Of a stretch of DNA of 64,000 nt, positions 48,437-61,191 are shown piece after piece. A model generated the notes under the pieces. The model saw nothing but the letters and a program-made list of their open reading frames with translations. It had not been told where the DNA came from and ran no database searches. This stretch comes from Artocarpus heterophyllus (taxonomy: Eukaryota > Streptophyta > Magnoliopsida > Rosales > Moraceae). The stretch covers positions 24,936,597 through 25,000,596 of the forward strand of contig CM046347.1 in the NCBI GenBank assembly GCA_025403435.1. The letters run 5' to 3'. A program made the position numbers and the translations under genes. Within the stretch, counting starts at the first letter, position 1. Each line of letters begins with the position of its first letter.

Positions 48437-50445
48437 TGATGGAAAAATAGTACACAATGGAATTTTAAAAATTTTATATTAGAGTATTTTCCAAAACACA
48501 AGTTTGGCATGCTATATGCATAAAGTTAGGCATGCTAACCTTTGAAAGCTAAAGAACTTTTGTAATCTGTGAAGAGAAGTAATGTTCCAGAAGAGCCTCA
48601 ACCAACTGGTCATCTTTGCTATTCTCTATCCACGATTGGAGTGAGTGTAGGCTCACACGTACAGCTCCTCCTCTAGATGACTCTCCTTCCAACCAATTGA
48701 GAGAACCAAAAGCTAGTGTTCATGATTTGTGATCAAGAGCTCTCAGGGAGTTTCAGATTCTCACCAGCAGAGTATCTCTCTTAATCTCTCAATTGATCAG
48801 AATAACTTATGTGACTTACTCCCTATTTATAGAGGTTGGGTCTAGGGACAGTCCTTGTCAGATTAGGTCTCAAAAATTCGAATCAAAATCAAATTTGGAT
48901 CAATATCTAATAAAATCCGAGTGAAAACGCGTAATCTTTTTTCTTCGCGCATCGGTAGGCCGAACTTGCCCCATCGGCAGGCCAAACTTGAGGATCGGCA
49001 TGCCAAACTGCCGAAAAAAGATCTCAGCAAATCTTTTATTTTCCACCCAAGATTCTATAGGATAAAGTCTCAGTTTTAATTCAAATAACCCAATAGAAAA
49101 GTTATCTAATTAAAACAACTTCATCTAGATAATCTCTAGGAAAATAAATGAATTCCTAATAATTTTTCAAGTTTATCTTGATTTCATTTATTCAAAATTA
49201 AATCAACCGATAAACAGACAAGAAGTATCCGATCCCAATAATTCAACAAGTTTATCTTGAATTTATTTTGTCACAAAATTAATTCAACCAATAAACAGAC
49301 ATGAATTATTTGATTCTTTTGAATTTCAACCAATCTAATAAATCTGACATAAGTCATCAATTATCGAAAAAGCACGCTGTATCGTCACAGGATGTTGTGA
49401 GCTAGCAAAGGGGACCAAATGAACCTATGTAGTTCAAGCGGCTGATAATTACGAAACCCAATATCCCATATATGCATTTTATAATTATCAACTCCAACGC
49501 TACTCCCCTAAAAGCTTGGAGCTACACTCTCGAACTACATAGAATTACGAAGCCCGTATGGCTAAGTTTCCATGACATATCATAGTGTATCGTATCCCCA
49601 TAGGATTATTTATAACTGGCTTAAGGACAAGTTCTATCTCACTTGTCCGATTATTTTTATCTTACGTTCCATTATCTCACCATCGAAATACTTACCATCC
49701 AAAGATAGTATACCATTCGGTTACACCTACGTATCTAAATGGTCGAGTGCTCTAGTTTTCTAATTACAGGATAACGCATATAAGAGGATATTACTACTCC
49801 TAAAGAGGAGCTATGGATTTCATATCTATGAATAATAGGTCTACGCTATCAAGAGTCATGCCTCCAATGTACCGGCATGCATACCACTATTAAGATGTGG
49901 GTGTCACCCTTTGGTGTATCAAAAGACACAAGTCAAGACAACGGGCCTACTATGCATCTTAGGATTAAGTTACAAGATAAATGATTGTCTAAAGTGAATC
50001 GATTTGCCGAGACAGAATTATTAATCGAAATCAATTCACTTTATGTCCCGATCCAACACATCGTCACCTATGACAACGTGCCAATGTTTCAATTCATGGA
50101 GTCCACCTCCGATGGTCAGGACAAACCATCTCCCAATAGGGATACAAACAACATAACAATCTTTACATGAATAAAGCGCCCAACTTTATTCCCTTGTTTA
50201 TGGATCTTATGATTTAGACCGTTACCATAAGAATCGTGTCTTCCGCATAATTTGTCCAGCATATGCCCAATTCTTAAAGGTTTAGACTGACAGTCTTAGA
50301 CTATTGTTTGCTTAACATACATTTAACAAATATGAATGTAAAGAGAAAAAGATTTGGTGTATAAACAATAAATAAATTCTTTATTGATAAAAATGTCTCC
50401 AAAAACTTATTACATTTTTACTCCTTAGGGCATACATGTCTAACA
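48437..50445 (-). mobile_element. 3' LTR of the main copia family B element
   Basis: A 2009-bp LTR: plus-strand start TGATGGAAAAATAG (one change from TGTTGG) and end ACATGTCTAACA, directly next to the polypurine tract of the element body. It contains a palindrome cluster at 48953-49013. Confidence 0.92.
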
Positions 50446-50459
50446 ATCTCCCACTTGCA
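50446..50459 (-). other. Polypurine tract
   Basis: The minus strand reads TGCAAGTGGGAGAT immediately before the 3' LTR. This is the expected plus-strand DNA priming site, and the same tract precedes the LTRs at 37871 and 44927. Confidence 0.85.
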
Positions 50460-51236
50460 CTAAGTGAGTAAATATGACAAATCTCGCATCCCTATAGCTT
50501 CCACATGCCTCTCGAAGACTCTCCCAGTAAGTGTCTTTGTAAATGGATAAGCTAAATTGTCCTCTAACGCGATCTTGCACACTGTGACATTCCCGCCCTC
50601 AACGAAGTCCTTTATTACCTGATACTTCCCATCAACATGCTTACTCTTCTTATGTAATATTGGTTCCTTAGCATTAGCTACCGCCACGCTGTTATCATAG
50701 TATAGTGATACTGCTTTATTCATACCAGGAACTACCTCAAGATCCCCAAGGAACTTGTGGAGCCACACTGCTTCTTTCGAGGCATCACTAGCTGCCACAT
50801 ATTCGGCCTCCATCGTTGAGTCTGAAGTGCAATCTTGCTTCACTCTTCTCCAACTGATGGCAATGCTGCCCGGTGTAAACACAAAACCCGAAGTCGATTT
50901 CCTAGAATCCAGACTAGATTGAAAATCTAAGTCAGTATATCATAGAGGAGTCAAGTCCTCACCCAAATATACAAGTATATACCCTCGAGTCCTTCTCATG
51001 TACTTGAAAATATGCTTTACCACAACCCAATGGTTCGATCCTGGATCCGCCTGAAATCGACTTACAATCACGACCACATAACAAATATCCTATCATGTGC
51101 AAAGCATGGCATACATGAGACTACCTGCTGTCAAAGCATAAGACACCTTCATGTATTCTCTTTCTTCAAAAGACTTTGGAGAGTCTTTCTTAGAAAGAGT
51201 AATTCCAGACTTAGATGGTTGCCCATCTTTCTTGGA
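50460..51236 (-). pseudogene. Copia family B RNase H domain
   Basis: The 140-codon open segment 50460-50882 carries FTPGSIAISWRRVKQDCTSD, MEAEYVAASDASKEAVW, the DNSVAV block and LAYPFTKTL, the C-terminal RNase H of copia pol. Upstream, 50883-51236 encodes the RT-RNase H connection (for example a VKHIFKYMRRTRGYILVYLG-like stretch) with frame changes. The element is inactive through these breaks. Confidence 0.9.
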
Positions 51237-52235
51237 ATCCTACATTGCAAACCTCCTGAGAATTTTATCTATATAGCCGGCCTGGGATAAAGCTATTATG
51301 TTGTTCTTCCTATCCTGAAAAATCTGGGTACCGAGAACAAAATTAGCCTTACCCAAGTCCTTCAAGTCAAATTGCTTGGTCAACCATAATTTGACAGATG
51401 ACAATGCCCCAATATCATTGCCAATTACTAGAATGTCATCTACATAGAGCAGTAGAAAAACCACCTTCCTATCCTTAATGTGTTTGTAAACACATGGCTC
51501 ATCCATATTTTGTGAGAACCCATAAGTCTTGATCACCTGATCAAATCTTATGTTCTAGGAATGAGAAGCCTGCTTAAGTCCATAAATTGACTTTAGCAGC
51601 TTATAAACCTTACCCTATTGACCCTCGACCTGGAACCCGTCTGGTTGTTCCATATAAATGGACTCATCAAGATCGCCATTCAAAAAAGTCGTCTTGACAT
51701 CCATCTGCCAAATCTTGTAGTCGAGAGCGGCAACTATGGACAAGAGAATCTAGATGGATTTAAGCATGGCTATAGGCGAAAAGGTTTCCTCATAATCGAT
51801 TCCTTCCTTTTGCATATAAACCTTAGCTACCAGTCTAGCCTTAAAGGTTTTGACCTTTCCATGTACTCCTCTTTTCCTCTGGTAGATCCACTTACACCCT
51901 ATGGGTTTTACCCCTTCGGGAAAATCCATAAGCTCCCAGACCTGATTAGTCTTCATAGACTTTATCTTAGTGTTCATGGCCTTTGTCCAGAGTTTTGAAT
52001 CAACATCCTCCATAGGTTCTGCGTAAGTATAAGGATCCCTGTCATGTTCATCTAGTTCAGCCAAAAAGACTTCCCCATTGAACATATACCTCTTAGGTTG
52101 ATGCCCGATCCTCCCACTACGCCAAAGCCCCTTAGGTTGTTGTTTAGGTTTGTTTGGTTTTTCTAAACTGATCAGAACGGTTTCATTCAGAACCTCCGGA
52201 GTGATCGGATCACTCCTTAACTCCTCAAGCACCAC
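51237..52235 (-). pseudogene. Copia family B reverse transcriptase
   Basis: The segment 51750-52235 encodes the region before and into RT (DVDSKLWTKAMNTKIKSMKT, GCKWIYQRKRG, FKARLVAK). An interrupted part at 51540-51750 covers the VDVKTTFLNG motif and the KSIYGLKQA block. The segment 51240-51536 carries the catalytic YVDDILVIGND and LGTQIFQDRKN. At least two frame breaks separate them. This is the best-preserved RT of the family in the window. Confidence 0.92.
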
Positions 52236-53094
52236 TATGCTTCAAGGTTTAAAGTCGTCTATGTAACTCTCCTCAAGGAAAGTTGCATTAGTTGAAACCA
52301 CGACTTTATTTTCCTTTGCGTTATAGAAATAACCCCCTTTAGTCCCTTTTGGATATCCTACAAACACACAAACTTCCGAACGTGCTTTCAAGTTATTTGC
52401 ATTCTTAAACATGAGCTGGACATCCCCATATGTGAATATGGTTTATCTTCCTACCCGTCCACAACTCGTGAGGAGTTTTTGTGACCGATTTTGAAGGCAC
52501 ATTGTTCAAAAGATAACATATGGTTTAGTGCATATCCCCAAAAAGATAAAGGCAATGATGAATAACTCATCATGGACTTAATCATGTCCAATAAAGTCCT
52601 ATTTCTTCTCTCCGCTAGGCCATTCTGCTGCGGAGTGCCCAGAGCAGTCAAATGGGATAAAATCCCATTCTCTAATAAGTGTCCCAAGAACTCATCAGAA
52701 AGGTATTCTCCACCTCGATCGGATCAAAGTGCCTTTATGGGTCTACCCAATTGCTTTTCACTTCAGCCCGAAACTCCCTAAACTTGTCAAAAGTTTTGCT
52801 TTTGTGGTGCATCAGTTATACATACCCATATCTTGAATAATCGTCAATAAAAATGACGAAGTACTCATAACCTCCTCGTGCCCGGATGTTCATTGGTCCG
52901 TAAACACCACAATGCACAAGTTTTAGAACCCCTTCAGCCCTATTGTCCTTAGACCCGAATGGTCTTTTGGTCATTTTACCCTCCAAACAAGATTCACATT
53001 GATATATAGATTCCACCTTTAAGTGACTTAAAGGTCCATCCTTTACTAGCCTTTGAATCCTATTCAGGTTAATATACCAAGGCGCAAATGCCAA
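52236..53094 (-). pseudogene. Copia family B integrase
   Basis: GAG-pre-integrase and integrase: CESCLEGKMTKRPF at about 52990 supplies the CxxC of the zinc-binding motif, then the catalytic-core segment FVIFIDDYSRYGYV at about 52820-52860, and SHLTALGTPQQNGLAERRNR in the 78-codon segment 52451-52687. Stops near 52735 and frame changes interrupt the core. The catalytic domain is therefore not expressible as one protein. Confidence 0.9.
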
Positions 53095-53543
53095 AGATAA
53101 GTCTTATTAGAGTGAGAAGTTTTATGTCTTTTAGAGTTATTATCATCAATCTCAGTGTTAAGCTGTAAGTCCATCTTAGGTATGATAAAATATAGATTAT
53201 TTTCCATCCATCTAGAACAGATAAAAGATTTATTTTTACGAATCACCACTTTATTATTAAAAGAAACCAAATAGGAGTCTTTAAATAAACAAGCTATAGA
53301 AATTAAATTCCTTTTAAATTTAGGAACATAAAAACAATCTTGCAAAAATAAATTCCTATAATTATCAAAATAAAGATGGACGTCTCTCACTGCTTCCGTT
53401 GAGACTAAAGATCCATCGCCCATCCGAAGTGTGAAGTCTTCATGTAGTAGACTTCTCGTTTCTTTGAACCCCTGCAAAGAAACACAAACATGATTAGTTG
53501 CATCAGAATCTATAACCCAAATATCACTGGGTTCCTCAACCAA
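53064..53543 (-). pseudogene. Copia family B protease and pre-integrase segment
   Basis: A 159-codon open segment. The aspartic protease signature reads WVIDSDATNHVC, where the family norm has DSG, so the conserved Gly next to the catalytic Asp is replaced by Asp (53510-53502). VPKFKRNLISIACLF and TYLWHLRLG mark the end of the protease and the start of the pre-integrase region. It overlaps the downstream integrase segment in another frame, showing a frameshift. Confidence 0.88.
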
Positions 53544-54395
53544 ACAAGTTTCTAAATATAGAAGATCACACCTACCTCCTTTGGAAAGGAAGTCCTTGCA
53601 ATGCTTCTTGATGTGCCCAACCTTCCCACAAAAGAATCACTTAAGCTTCTTTGGGTTCTTCTTCTTCTTCTTCTTGCTCTTGGTAGCAGCAAGAATAGAA
53701 GACTTCTTGTTCTTGGCCCGTTGCTTCTTTCCATTTCCAGAGTTGGGATTGGAACCAAAAGCAGCTACCAAATTGGCCTCTCAACTTGCAAGAGACTCCC
53801 TGATCAGCAACTTGAACTCTTGTAACTGTTTCATTAATTCCGTCAAGGTCATGTCTCATCTATTGCTTAAATTAAATGTAGCTCTAAACAGAATAAATTC
53901 CTTTAACAGAGTCTCAAAGACCATAGTCATCTAAGTTTTAGCATCGATGTCGGCTCCATTGGTTTGAGCCTTAGTGAGGTAACCCATGACCAACATCATA
54001 TGCTCCTTTACAGATGTCCCTGGCCTCTGCTTACAGTTAAGAAGTTTTTGAAGCACCCCTTGCCGCTTTGTGATGGCCTGGCCTCCAAACATATCCTTAA
54101 GATTATCCAAGATCTACTTCGCAGTCTCATAATCTTGATGTTGAGCCTGTAGCACGTTACTCATATTAGCCATAACATAGCAGCGGGCCTGATCATTAGC
54201 ATCTTTCCAGCGATCGTATGTTTGGAATTGCTCATTAGTTGAGTCTCCCGTAGGCTCGGGAGGACAAGGGGTTGTCAGCGTAAGTTTTAGTTTCTCAAAG
54301 GAGAGGACGATATCCCAGTTCCATTTCCAATCATTATAATTCTCTCTAGTCAATAGGTTTATGTCAAGTATAAAAAATAAAGCGTTTTTAGACAT
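53544..54395 (-). pseudogene. Copia family B gag
   Basis: The gag start is chosen at the ATG 54395-54393 (MSKNALFFILDINLLTREN), followed by NYNDWKWNWDI and RWKDANDQARCYVMANMSNV, typical of copia gag. The frame stops at 54113 and resumes with LDNLKDMFGGQA and VKEHMMLVMGYL. The zinc knuckle near 53595-53640 reads FFCGKVGHIKKHC, with the codon for the expected first Cys changed to TGA (53637-53639). A Glu/Lys-rich linker lies at 53641-53700. Several inactivating changes are visible. Confidence 0.9.
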
Positions 54396-56073
54396 TTTTA
54401 ATCTACAATAAAGAATCATATACCAAACATAAGCAAACATATCATAAAAATTTAGCAAGATAACAGAAACATGAGAAAAAAAATACAAATGTGTCTATGT
54501 GTCAAAACCTTGAAAATATCACAACCTTACAATGATAATTCCCAACTCAAAATTCAACAAGCTCCTAGGAGAGTCATGCCAAATTCAATCAGGAACACAA
54601 TCCCCTCCTGATAAATATATGCCATCCAAGACACATATGATCTAGCATATATTAATAATTGTTTCTTTGGCCATTAATTTTATTAACAGAGCTCCTAGGA
54701 GAGGTTAATAATAAAATTAATGTAAGTGTATAACCATCGTTTCAATATTTCATCCATGATTTATAATCACCACCTAGGGGTGTGTAACCATAAATCATGC
54801 TAAAATACCCTATCCTCTTAGAGATCCAATATGTTACATGATAGAAATCCCTTCCTAGGGGTTCGGACCACCATGTTCTGCCTATGGACCAACGATAGAG
54901 GCCTTAGGTCCTCTCTTCGAAAACCTTCTCCCACTCAATCTTTTGAAATTAAGGTTTTATTTTAAGAACATGCGTGAACAATTTTAATATGAGTGGCACT
55001 CCCTATTCTCTATGACATGTTATCAATATACATGGTAAATCATATTATAATACAGACAAGCAAAGCAATCAAGCAAAGCTACAAGCAAAATAATAAATAG
55101 CCGTAATATTATGGTTCTACCCTAGAGAATAGAAAATAAAGATTACAAGAGAATAATCGAAACATATTATTGATTCTTCATCCTTGAATATCCAGGTAGT
55201 ATCCTTCTTCATGTAATGCCCATCTTCAAGTCTTCAATCCCGTATGAATTGAATATTTCAAATTTCTGGTCATATCCAAATTTAATGTCTCTCAGAATTG
55301 CCCAAAAATAAAATTAAAACTGCATTGAAAAACTTCACCTTTTATGAAAGAATTTTTAGCTCTCTGCCGGCAAGCCGATCTAGGTGATCGGCCTGCCGGT
55401 CATGACAATCCGCCTGCCGATGCATGAAAGATCGGCTTGCCGAACTGAAAGTTCGGCATGCTACTAGAGCCACCTGATTTTTGCCTTGTTGTCGGCCTAC
55501 CGAACCTCATGTTCGGCCTGTCGATCTGCAACCATCGGCCTGCCGAACTGGTGGGTTTGGCATGCCGACCGAGTAAAAATCCCTATTCTAGAAAATACAA
55601 TTTTTAAAGCAATTCATCAATTTTATTTTCAACAATTCAAAAACATAAAATTAGAAACTCAAAAAATACCTAGGAGCACTATCATCAATCTTCTAGATTC
55701 GCCTTCTAGATTCGTCTTCTCGATCCGTCTTTTCTGAATAATTATTTATTACAAAAATTTTACAAAATTAAATAATAATTCCTAGACGAAGATGATAGTC
55801 CACTCATCTAATTACATGAAAGACCTAGATACACAATCTAACCTCTAAGGAACCATAACCGGAATAAATTAATTAATTAATAAATAATTAAATAACCATT
55901 TAATCAACCATAATTAATTAATGAACATTCACCACATAATCCATGACAACATATATAATATATAGAAACCTAGAGTGCCAACTCTCTATAAAATTAAATT
56001 CAACCATAGGAGAGATTAAGATCACAAAATTTATACATATAACATGATCACAAACTCGTAAATTTACGTAAAA
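54396..56073 (-). mobile_element. Copia family B leader
   Basis: A non-coding leader of about 1.7 kb between gag and the primer site. It holds a less AT-rich part at 54760-54960 and a palindrome cluster at 55366-55572, then AT-rich sequence to the primer site. A second copy of most of it lies at 57834-59005. Confidence 0.85.
55366..55572. repeat. Palindrome cluster in the copia leader
   Basis: About eight units of the TTCGGCNNGCCGAA type, including variants based on ATCGGCCTGCCGAT. The same cluster recurs in the second leader copy at about 58276-58505 and, rearranged, at 47160-47700. Confidence 0.88.
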
Positions 56074-56093
56074 ACCATGGCTCTGTTACCAAT
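56074..56093 (-). other. Primer binding site (initiator Met tRNA type)
   Basis: The minus strand reads ATTGGTAACAGAGCCATGG next to the 5' LTR, one change from TGGTATCAGAGCCA, which is complementary to the 3' end of plant initiator Met tRNA. Confidence 0.85.
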
Positions 56094-57833
56094 TGTTGGA
56101 CAAATAGTATGTAGCAGAATTTTAAAAATTTTATATCAGAGTATTTTTTAAAATACAAGTTTGACATGCTATATGCAGAAATTAACCAGATCTTACTAAC
56201 CTTTGTGTGCCGAAAAGCTCCTACAATCAGTGAAGAGAAGTAATGTTTCAGAAGAATCTCAACCAATTGGTCATCTTTGCTATTCTCTATCCACGATCAG
56301 AGTGAGTGTGGGCTCACACGTATAGCTCTTCCACCAGGTGACTCTCCTTCCAACCAATTGAGAGAACCCAAAGCAAGTGTTCGTGATTTGTGAACAAGAG
56401 CTCTTAGGGAGTTTTCAGATTCTCACTAGCAGAGCATCACTCTTAATCTCTCAATTGATCGAGTAACTCTTAAGACTTACTCCCTATTTATAGAGGTTGG
56501 GTCCAGGGTCTGTCCTTATCAGATTAGGTCTTAAAATTTGAATCAGAATCAAATTTGGATCAATATCTGATAAGATCTGCGTAAAAACACGTGATCTTGT
56601 CTTTCACTCATCGGCAGGCCAAACAGGCCCCATCGGCAGGGCCGATCTTGAGGATCGGCATGCCGAACTACCGATTAATATCTCAGCGAATCTTTTATTT
56701 TCAACCTGAGATTCAATAGGATAAAGTCTCAGTTTTAAATTAAATAACCCAATAAAAAAGTTATCTGATTAAAACAACTTTATCTGGATAATCTTTAAGA
56801 AAATAAATGAATTCCTAATAACTCTACATGTTTATCTTAATCTAATTTATTCAAAATTAAATCAACTGATAAATAGACAAGAATTAACCAATCCTTATAA
56901 TTAATTCAACCGATAAACAGACATGAATTATTTGATTCTTTCAAATTTCAACCAATCTAATAAATCCGATATAAGTCACCAATTATTGAAAAGAACGTCG
57001 TTTCATTACAGGATGTTGTGAGCTAGCAAATGAGACCAAATGAACCAATATAGTTCAAGCTCTTGATAATTATGAAACCAAATATCCTAGATATGCATTT
57101 CATAATTATCAACTCCAACGCTACTCCACTAAAAGCTTGGAGCTGCACTCTCGAACTACATAGAATTACGAAGCCCGTATAGCTAAATCTCCATGACATA
57201 TCATAGTGTATCGTATCCCCATATGATTATCCATAATCAGCTTAAGGACAAGTTCTGTCTTATCTTCCCAATTATTTTTATCTTACATTCCATTATCTCA
57301 CCATCAGAAAACTTACCATCCAAAGATAGTATACCAATCGGTTACACCTATGTATCCAAATGGCTGAGCGCTCCAGTTTTCCAATTACAGGATAACGCAT
57401 ATAAGAGGATATCACTACTCCAAAAGAGGAGCTATGGATTCCATATCTATGAATAACAGGTCTATGCTATTAAGAGTCATGCCTCCAACGTACTGGCATG
57501 CATACTACTATTAAGATGTGGGTGTCACCCTTTGGTACATGAAAAGACACAAGTCAAGACAACGGACCCACAATTCATCTCAGGATTACAATACAATACA
57601 AATGATCGTCTAAAGTTAATCAATTTGTCGATACAGAATTATTAAACTAAATCAATTCATTTTATGTCCTGATCTAACACATTGTCACCTATGACAATGT
57701 GCTAATATTTTTATTCATGGAGTCCATCTCCGATGGTGAAGACAAACCATCTCCCAATAGGAATATAAACAACATAACAATCTTTACATGAATAAAGCGC
57801 CAACTTTATTCCCTTGATTGCGGATCTTATGAT
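56094..57833 (-). mobile_element. 5' LTR of the main copia family B element, truncated
   Basis: The LTR starts TGTTGGACAAATAG on the plus strand and matches the other family LTRs up to GCGGATCTTATGAT. There it breaks off into leader sequence of another copy, so about 250 bp of the outer end is lost. A palindrome cluster lies at 56610-56670. With the 3' LTR at 48437-50445 it frames a roughly 9.4-kb element. Confidence 0.9.
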
Positions 57834-59023
57834 GGAGGCCTTAGGTCCTCTCTTCGAAAACCTTCTCCTACTCAATCTTTTGAAATCAAGGTTTTATTTT
57901 AAGAATATGCATGAACAATTTTAATATGACTGGCACTCTCTATTCTATATGACATGTTATCAACATACATGGCAAATCATATTATAATGCAGACAAGCAA
58001 AGCAATCAAGCAAAGCTACAAGCAAAATAATAATAACCGTAATATTATGGTTCCACCTTAAAGAATAGAAAACAAAGATTACAAGAGAATAATTGAAACA
58101 TATTATCAACTCTTCATCCTTGAATTCTCAGGTTATATCCTTCTTCATGTAATGTCCATCTTCAAGTCTTCAATCCCGTATGAATCGAATACTTCATATT
58201 TCCAATCATATCCAAAAACAAAATTAAAACTACTTTTGAAAAATTGCACCTTTTCTGGAGAAATTTCTAACTCTCTGTTGGCAAGCCGATCACCCAGATC
58301 GGGCTGTCGATCATGACCCATCGGCCTGTCAATCTTCATAGATCGGCCTGTCGATTCATGATAGATCAGCCTATCGAACTAGAAGTTCGGCCTGCTGCCA
58401 AAGCCACCTAAATTTTGCTCCACTGTCGGCCTGCCGAACCTCACGTCCGGCCTGTCGATTTGTGACCATCGGCTAGCCAAACTAGATGGTTCGTCATGCC
58501 GACCGAGTAGAAATTACCTTTTTCTAGAAAATACAATTTTTAATGCAATTCATCAATTTTATTTTCAACAATTTAAAAACATAAAATTAGAGACTCAGGA
58601 AATACCTGGAAGTGCCATCGACTATCTTCTAGATTTGCCTTCTAGATCCATATTCTTCGAATGATTATTTAATTACAAAAATTCTTACAAATTTAAAATT
58701 AAATAATAATTCATAGACGGAGATGATAGTTCGCGATCTAATTATATGAAAAACCTAGATACACATTCTAACCTCTAAATAACCATAATCGGTATAAATT
58801 AATTAATTATTAAATAATTAAATAATAATTTAATTAACCATAATTAATTAATAAGCATTCACCATATAATCCATGGGAACATATAAAATATATAGAAACC
58901 TAGAGTGCTAACTCTTTATAAAATTAAATTCAAGCAAAGGAAAGATTAGGATCACAAAATTTATATATATAGTATGATCACAAACTCGTAAATTGATGTA
59001 AAAACCATGGCTCTAATACCAAT
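57834..59023 (-). mobile_element. Leader and primer site of a second copia family B copy
   Basis: This repeats 54893-56093 (GAGGCCTTAGGTCCTCTC onward), includes a palindrome cluster at about 58276-58505, and ends at a primer site whose minus strand is ATTGGTATTAGAGCCATGG (59005-59023). Its gag and pol are missing: the left edge is fused to the LTR ending at 57833. Confidence 0.9.
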
Positions 59024-60957
59024 TGTTGAAAAAATAATACACAGCAGAATTTTAAAAATTTTATATAAAAGTATTTTCTAAAACACAAGTTTGACATGCT
59101 ATATGCGTAAATTAACCAGATCTTATTATCCTCTATGTGTCAAAAAGCTCCTACAATCAGTGAAGAGAAGTAACGTTCCGAAAGGACTGCAACGAACTGG
59201 CCTTCTTTGCTATCCTCTATCCACGATCGGAGTGAGTATGGGCTCACACGTACAGCTCTTCCTCTAGGTGACTATCCTTCTAACCAATTGAGAGAACCCA
59301 AAGCTAGTGTTCGTGATTTATGAACAAGAGCTCTCAGGGAGTTTCAGATTCTCACCAGCAGAGTATTTCTCTTAATCTCTCAATTGATCTAAATAACTTA
59401 TGTGACTTACTCCCTATTTATAGAGGTTGGGCATAGGAGTCAGTCCTTATCAGATTAGGTCTTAAAATTTTGAATAAGAATCAAATTTGTATCAATATCT
59501 GATAAAATCAACGTGAAAACACGTAATCTTTTCTCTACGCATCGATAGGCTGATCTGCCTAATCTGTAGGCCGAATTGCCCCATCGGCAGCTGAACATGA
59601 GGATCGGCATGCCGAATTGCCGAAAAAAGATCTCGGCAAATCTTTTATTTTTCACCTGAGATTCTGTAGGATAAAGTCTCAGTTTTAATTCAAATAACTC
59701 AATAGAGAAGTTATCTAATTAAAGCAACTTTATCTAGATAATCTCTAGGAAAATAAATGAATTCCTAATAATTCTACAAGTTTTTCTTGATTTAATTTAT
59801 TCAAAATTAAATCAATTCATAAACAGACAAGAATTATCAGATCCCAATAATTCAACAAGTATATCTTGAATTAATTTTATCACAAAATTAATTCAACGAA
59901 TAAACAGACATGAATTATTTGATTCTTTTGAATTTCAACCAATCTAATAAATATAACATAAGCCACCAATTATTGGAAAAATACGTCGTATCGTTACAAG
60001 ATGTTGTGAGCTAGCAAAGGGGACCAAATGGACCTATATAGTTCAAGCTCCTGATTATTACAAAACCCAACATCCAAGATATATATTTCATAATTATCAA
60101 CTCCAACGCTGCTCCACTAAAAGCTTGGAACTGCACTCTCGAACTACATAGAATTACGCAGCCCGTATAGCTAAGTTTCCATGACATATCATAGTGTATC
60201 GTATCCCCATAGGATTATCCAAAACTGGCTTAAGGACAAGTTCTCTCTTACCTTCCCGATTATTTTTATCTTGCGTTTTATTATCTCACCATCGAAAAAC
60301 TTACCATCCAAAGATAGTATACCATTCGATTACACCTATGTATCCAAAAGGTTTAGCGCTCCAGTTTATGATACAATATAAATGATTGTCTAAAGTCAAG
60401 ACAACGGGCCCACTATTCATCTCAGGATTAAGATACAATACAAATAATTATCTAAAGTGAATCGATTCGCAGAGATAGAATTATTAATCCAAATCAATTC
60501 ACTTTATGTCCCGATCCAACACATAGAATTATTAATCCAAATCAATTCACTTTATGTCCCGATCCAACACATCGTCACCTATGATAATGTGCCAATGTTT
60601 CTATTCACAGAGTCCACCTCCGGTGGTTAAGACAAACCATCTCCCAATAGGGATATTGACAACATAACAATCTTTACATGAATAAAGTGCCCGACTTTAT
60701 TTTGTTGATTGCGGATCTTATGATTTAGACTGTCACCTTAAGAATCATGTCTTTCGCATAATCTATCCATCAGTTGCCCAATTCTTAAAGGTTTAAGCAA
60801 CAATATCAGACAATTTTTTTTCTTAACATACATTCAACAAATATAAATGTAAAGAGGACAAGATTTGGTATATAAGCAATAAATAAATTCTTTATTGATA
60901 AAAAATGTCTCCAAAAACTTATTACATTCTTACTCCGTAGGGCATACATGTCTAACA
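59024..60957 (-). mobile_element. 5' LTR of the second copia family B copy
   Basis: The LTR runs from TGTTGAAAAAATAATAC to GGGCATACATGTCTAACA. It lacks a segment near 60368, where the sequence jumps from CTCCAGTTTATGATAC to GTCTAAAGTCAAGAC, and carries a 48-bp tandem duplication at 60476-60571. A palindrome cluster lies at about 59540-59625. It is inserted in another LTR of the same family (next entry). Confidence 0.9.
60476..60571. repeat. 48-bp tandem duplication within an LTR
   Basis: TAGAATTATTAATCC ... CGATCCAACACA occurs twice in direct succession (60476-60523 and 60524-60571), identical as far as I can see. Confidence 0.9.
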
Positions 60958-61186
60958 ACCATCACCTTTATGATTCATGTGTTTCGCATAATTTGTTCAT
61001 CATATGCACGATTCTTAAAGGCTTAGACCGATATTCTCAGACTTTTGTTTGATTATCATACATTCAATAGAAATAAAGAAGAAAAGGATAACATTTGGTA
61101 TATGAATAATAAATAAACTCTTTATTGATAAAATGTCCTTAAAAACATATTACAACATTTTACTCCTTAGGGCACCATGTCTAACA
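60958..61186 (-). mobile_element. Copia family B 3' LTR, terminal fragment
   Basis: ACCATCACCTTTATGATTC through TTAGGGCACCATGTCTAACA is the first 229 bp of a minus-strand LTR. The remainder is not adjacent. It is the 3' LTR of the element whose RNase H lies beyond the gypsy insertion, at 63359-64000. Confidence 0.85.
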
Positions 61187-61191
61187 ATTTC

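Noticed and set aside
49572..49763. Similar small frames recurring at 38932-39195 (-), 49572-49763 (+), 57193-57456 (+) and 60181-60381 (+), beginning MTYHS
   Set aside because: These recur because the LTR is repeated. The frame length varies between copies and there is no sign of coding selection; it is LTR sequence, although the repeated openness was considered.
48214..61186. Whether the LTR fragments 48214-48436 and 60958-61186 are halves of one LTR split by the elements between them
   Set aside because: The first is attached to a primer site (a 5' LTR) and the second to a polypurine tract (a 3' LTR), and their break positions in the LTR do not match.
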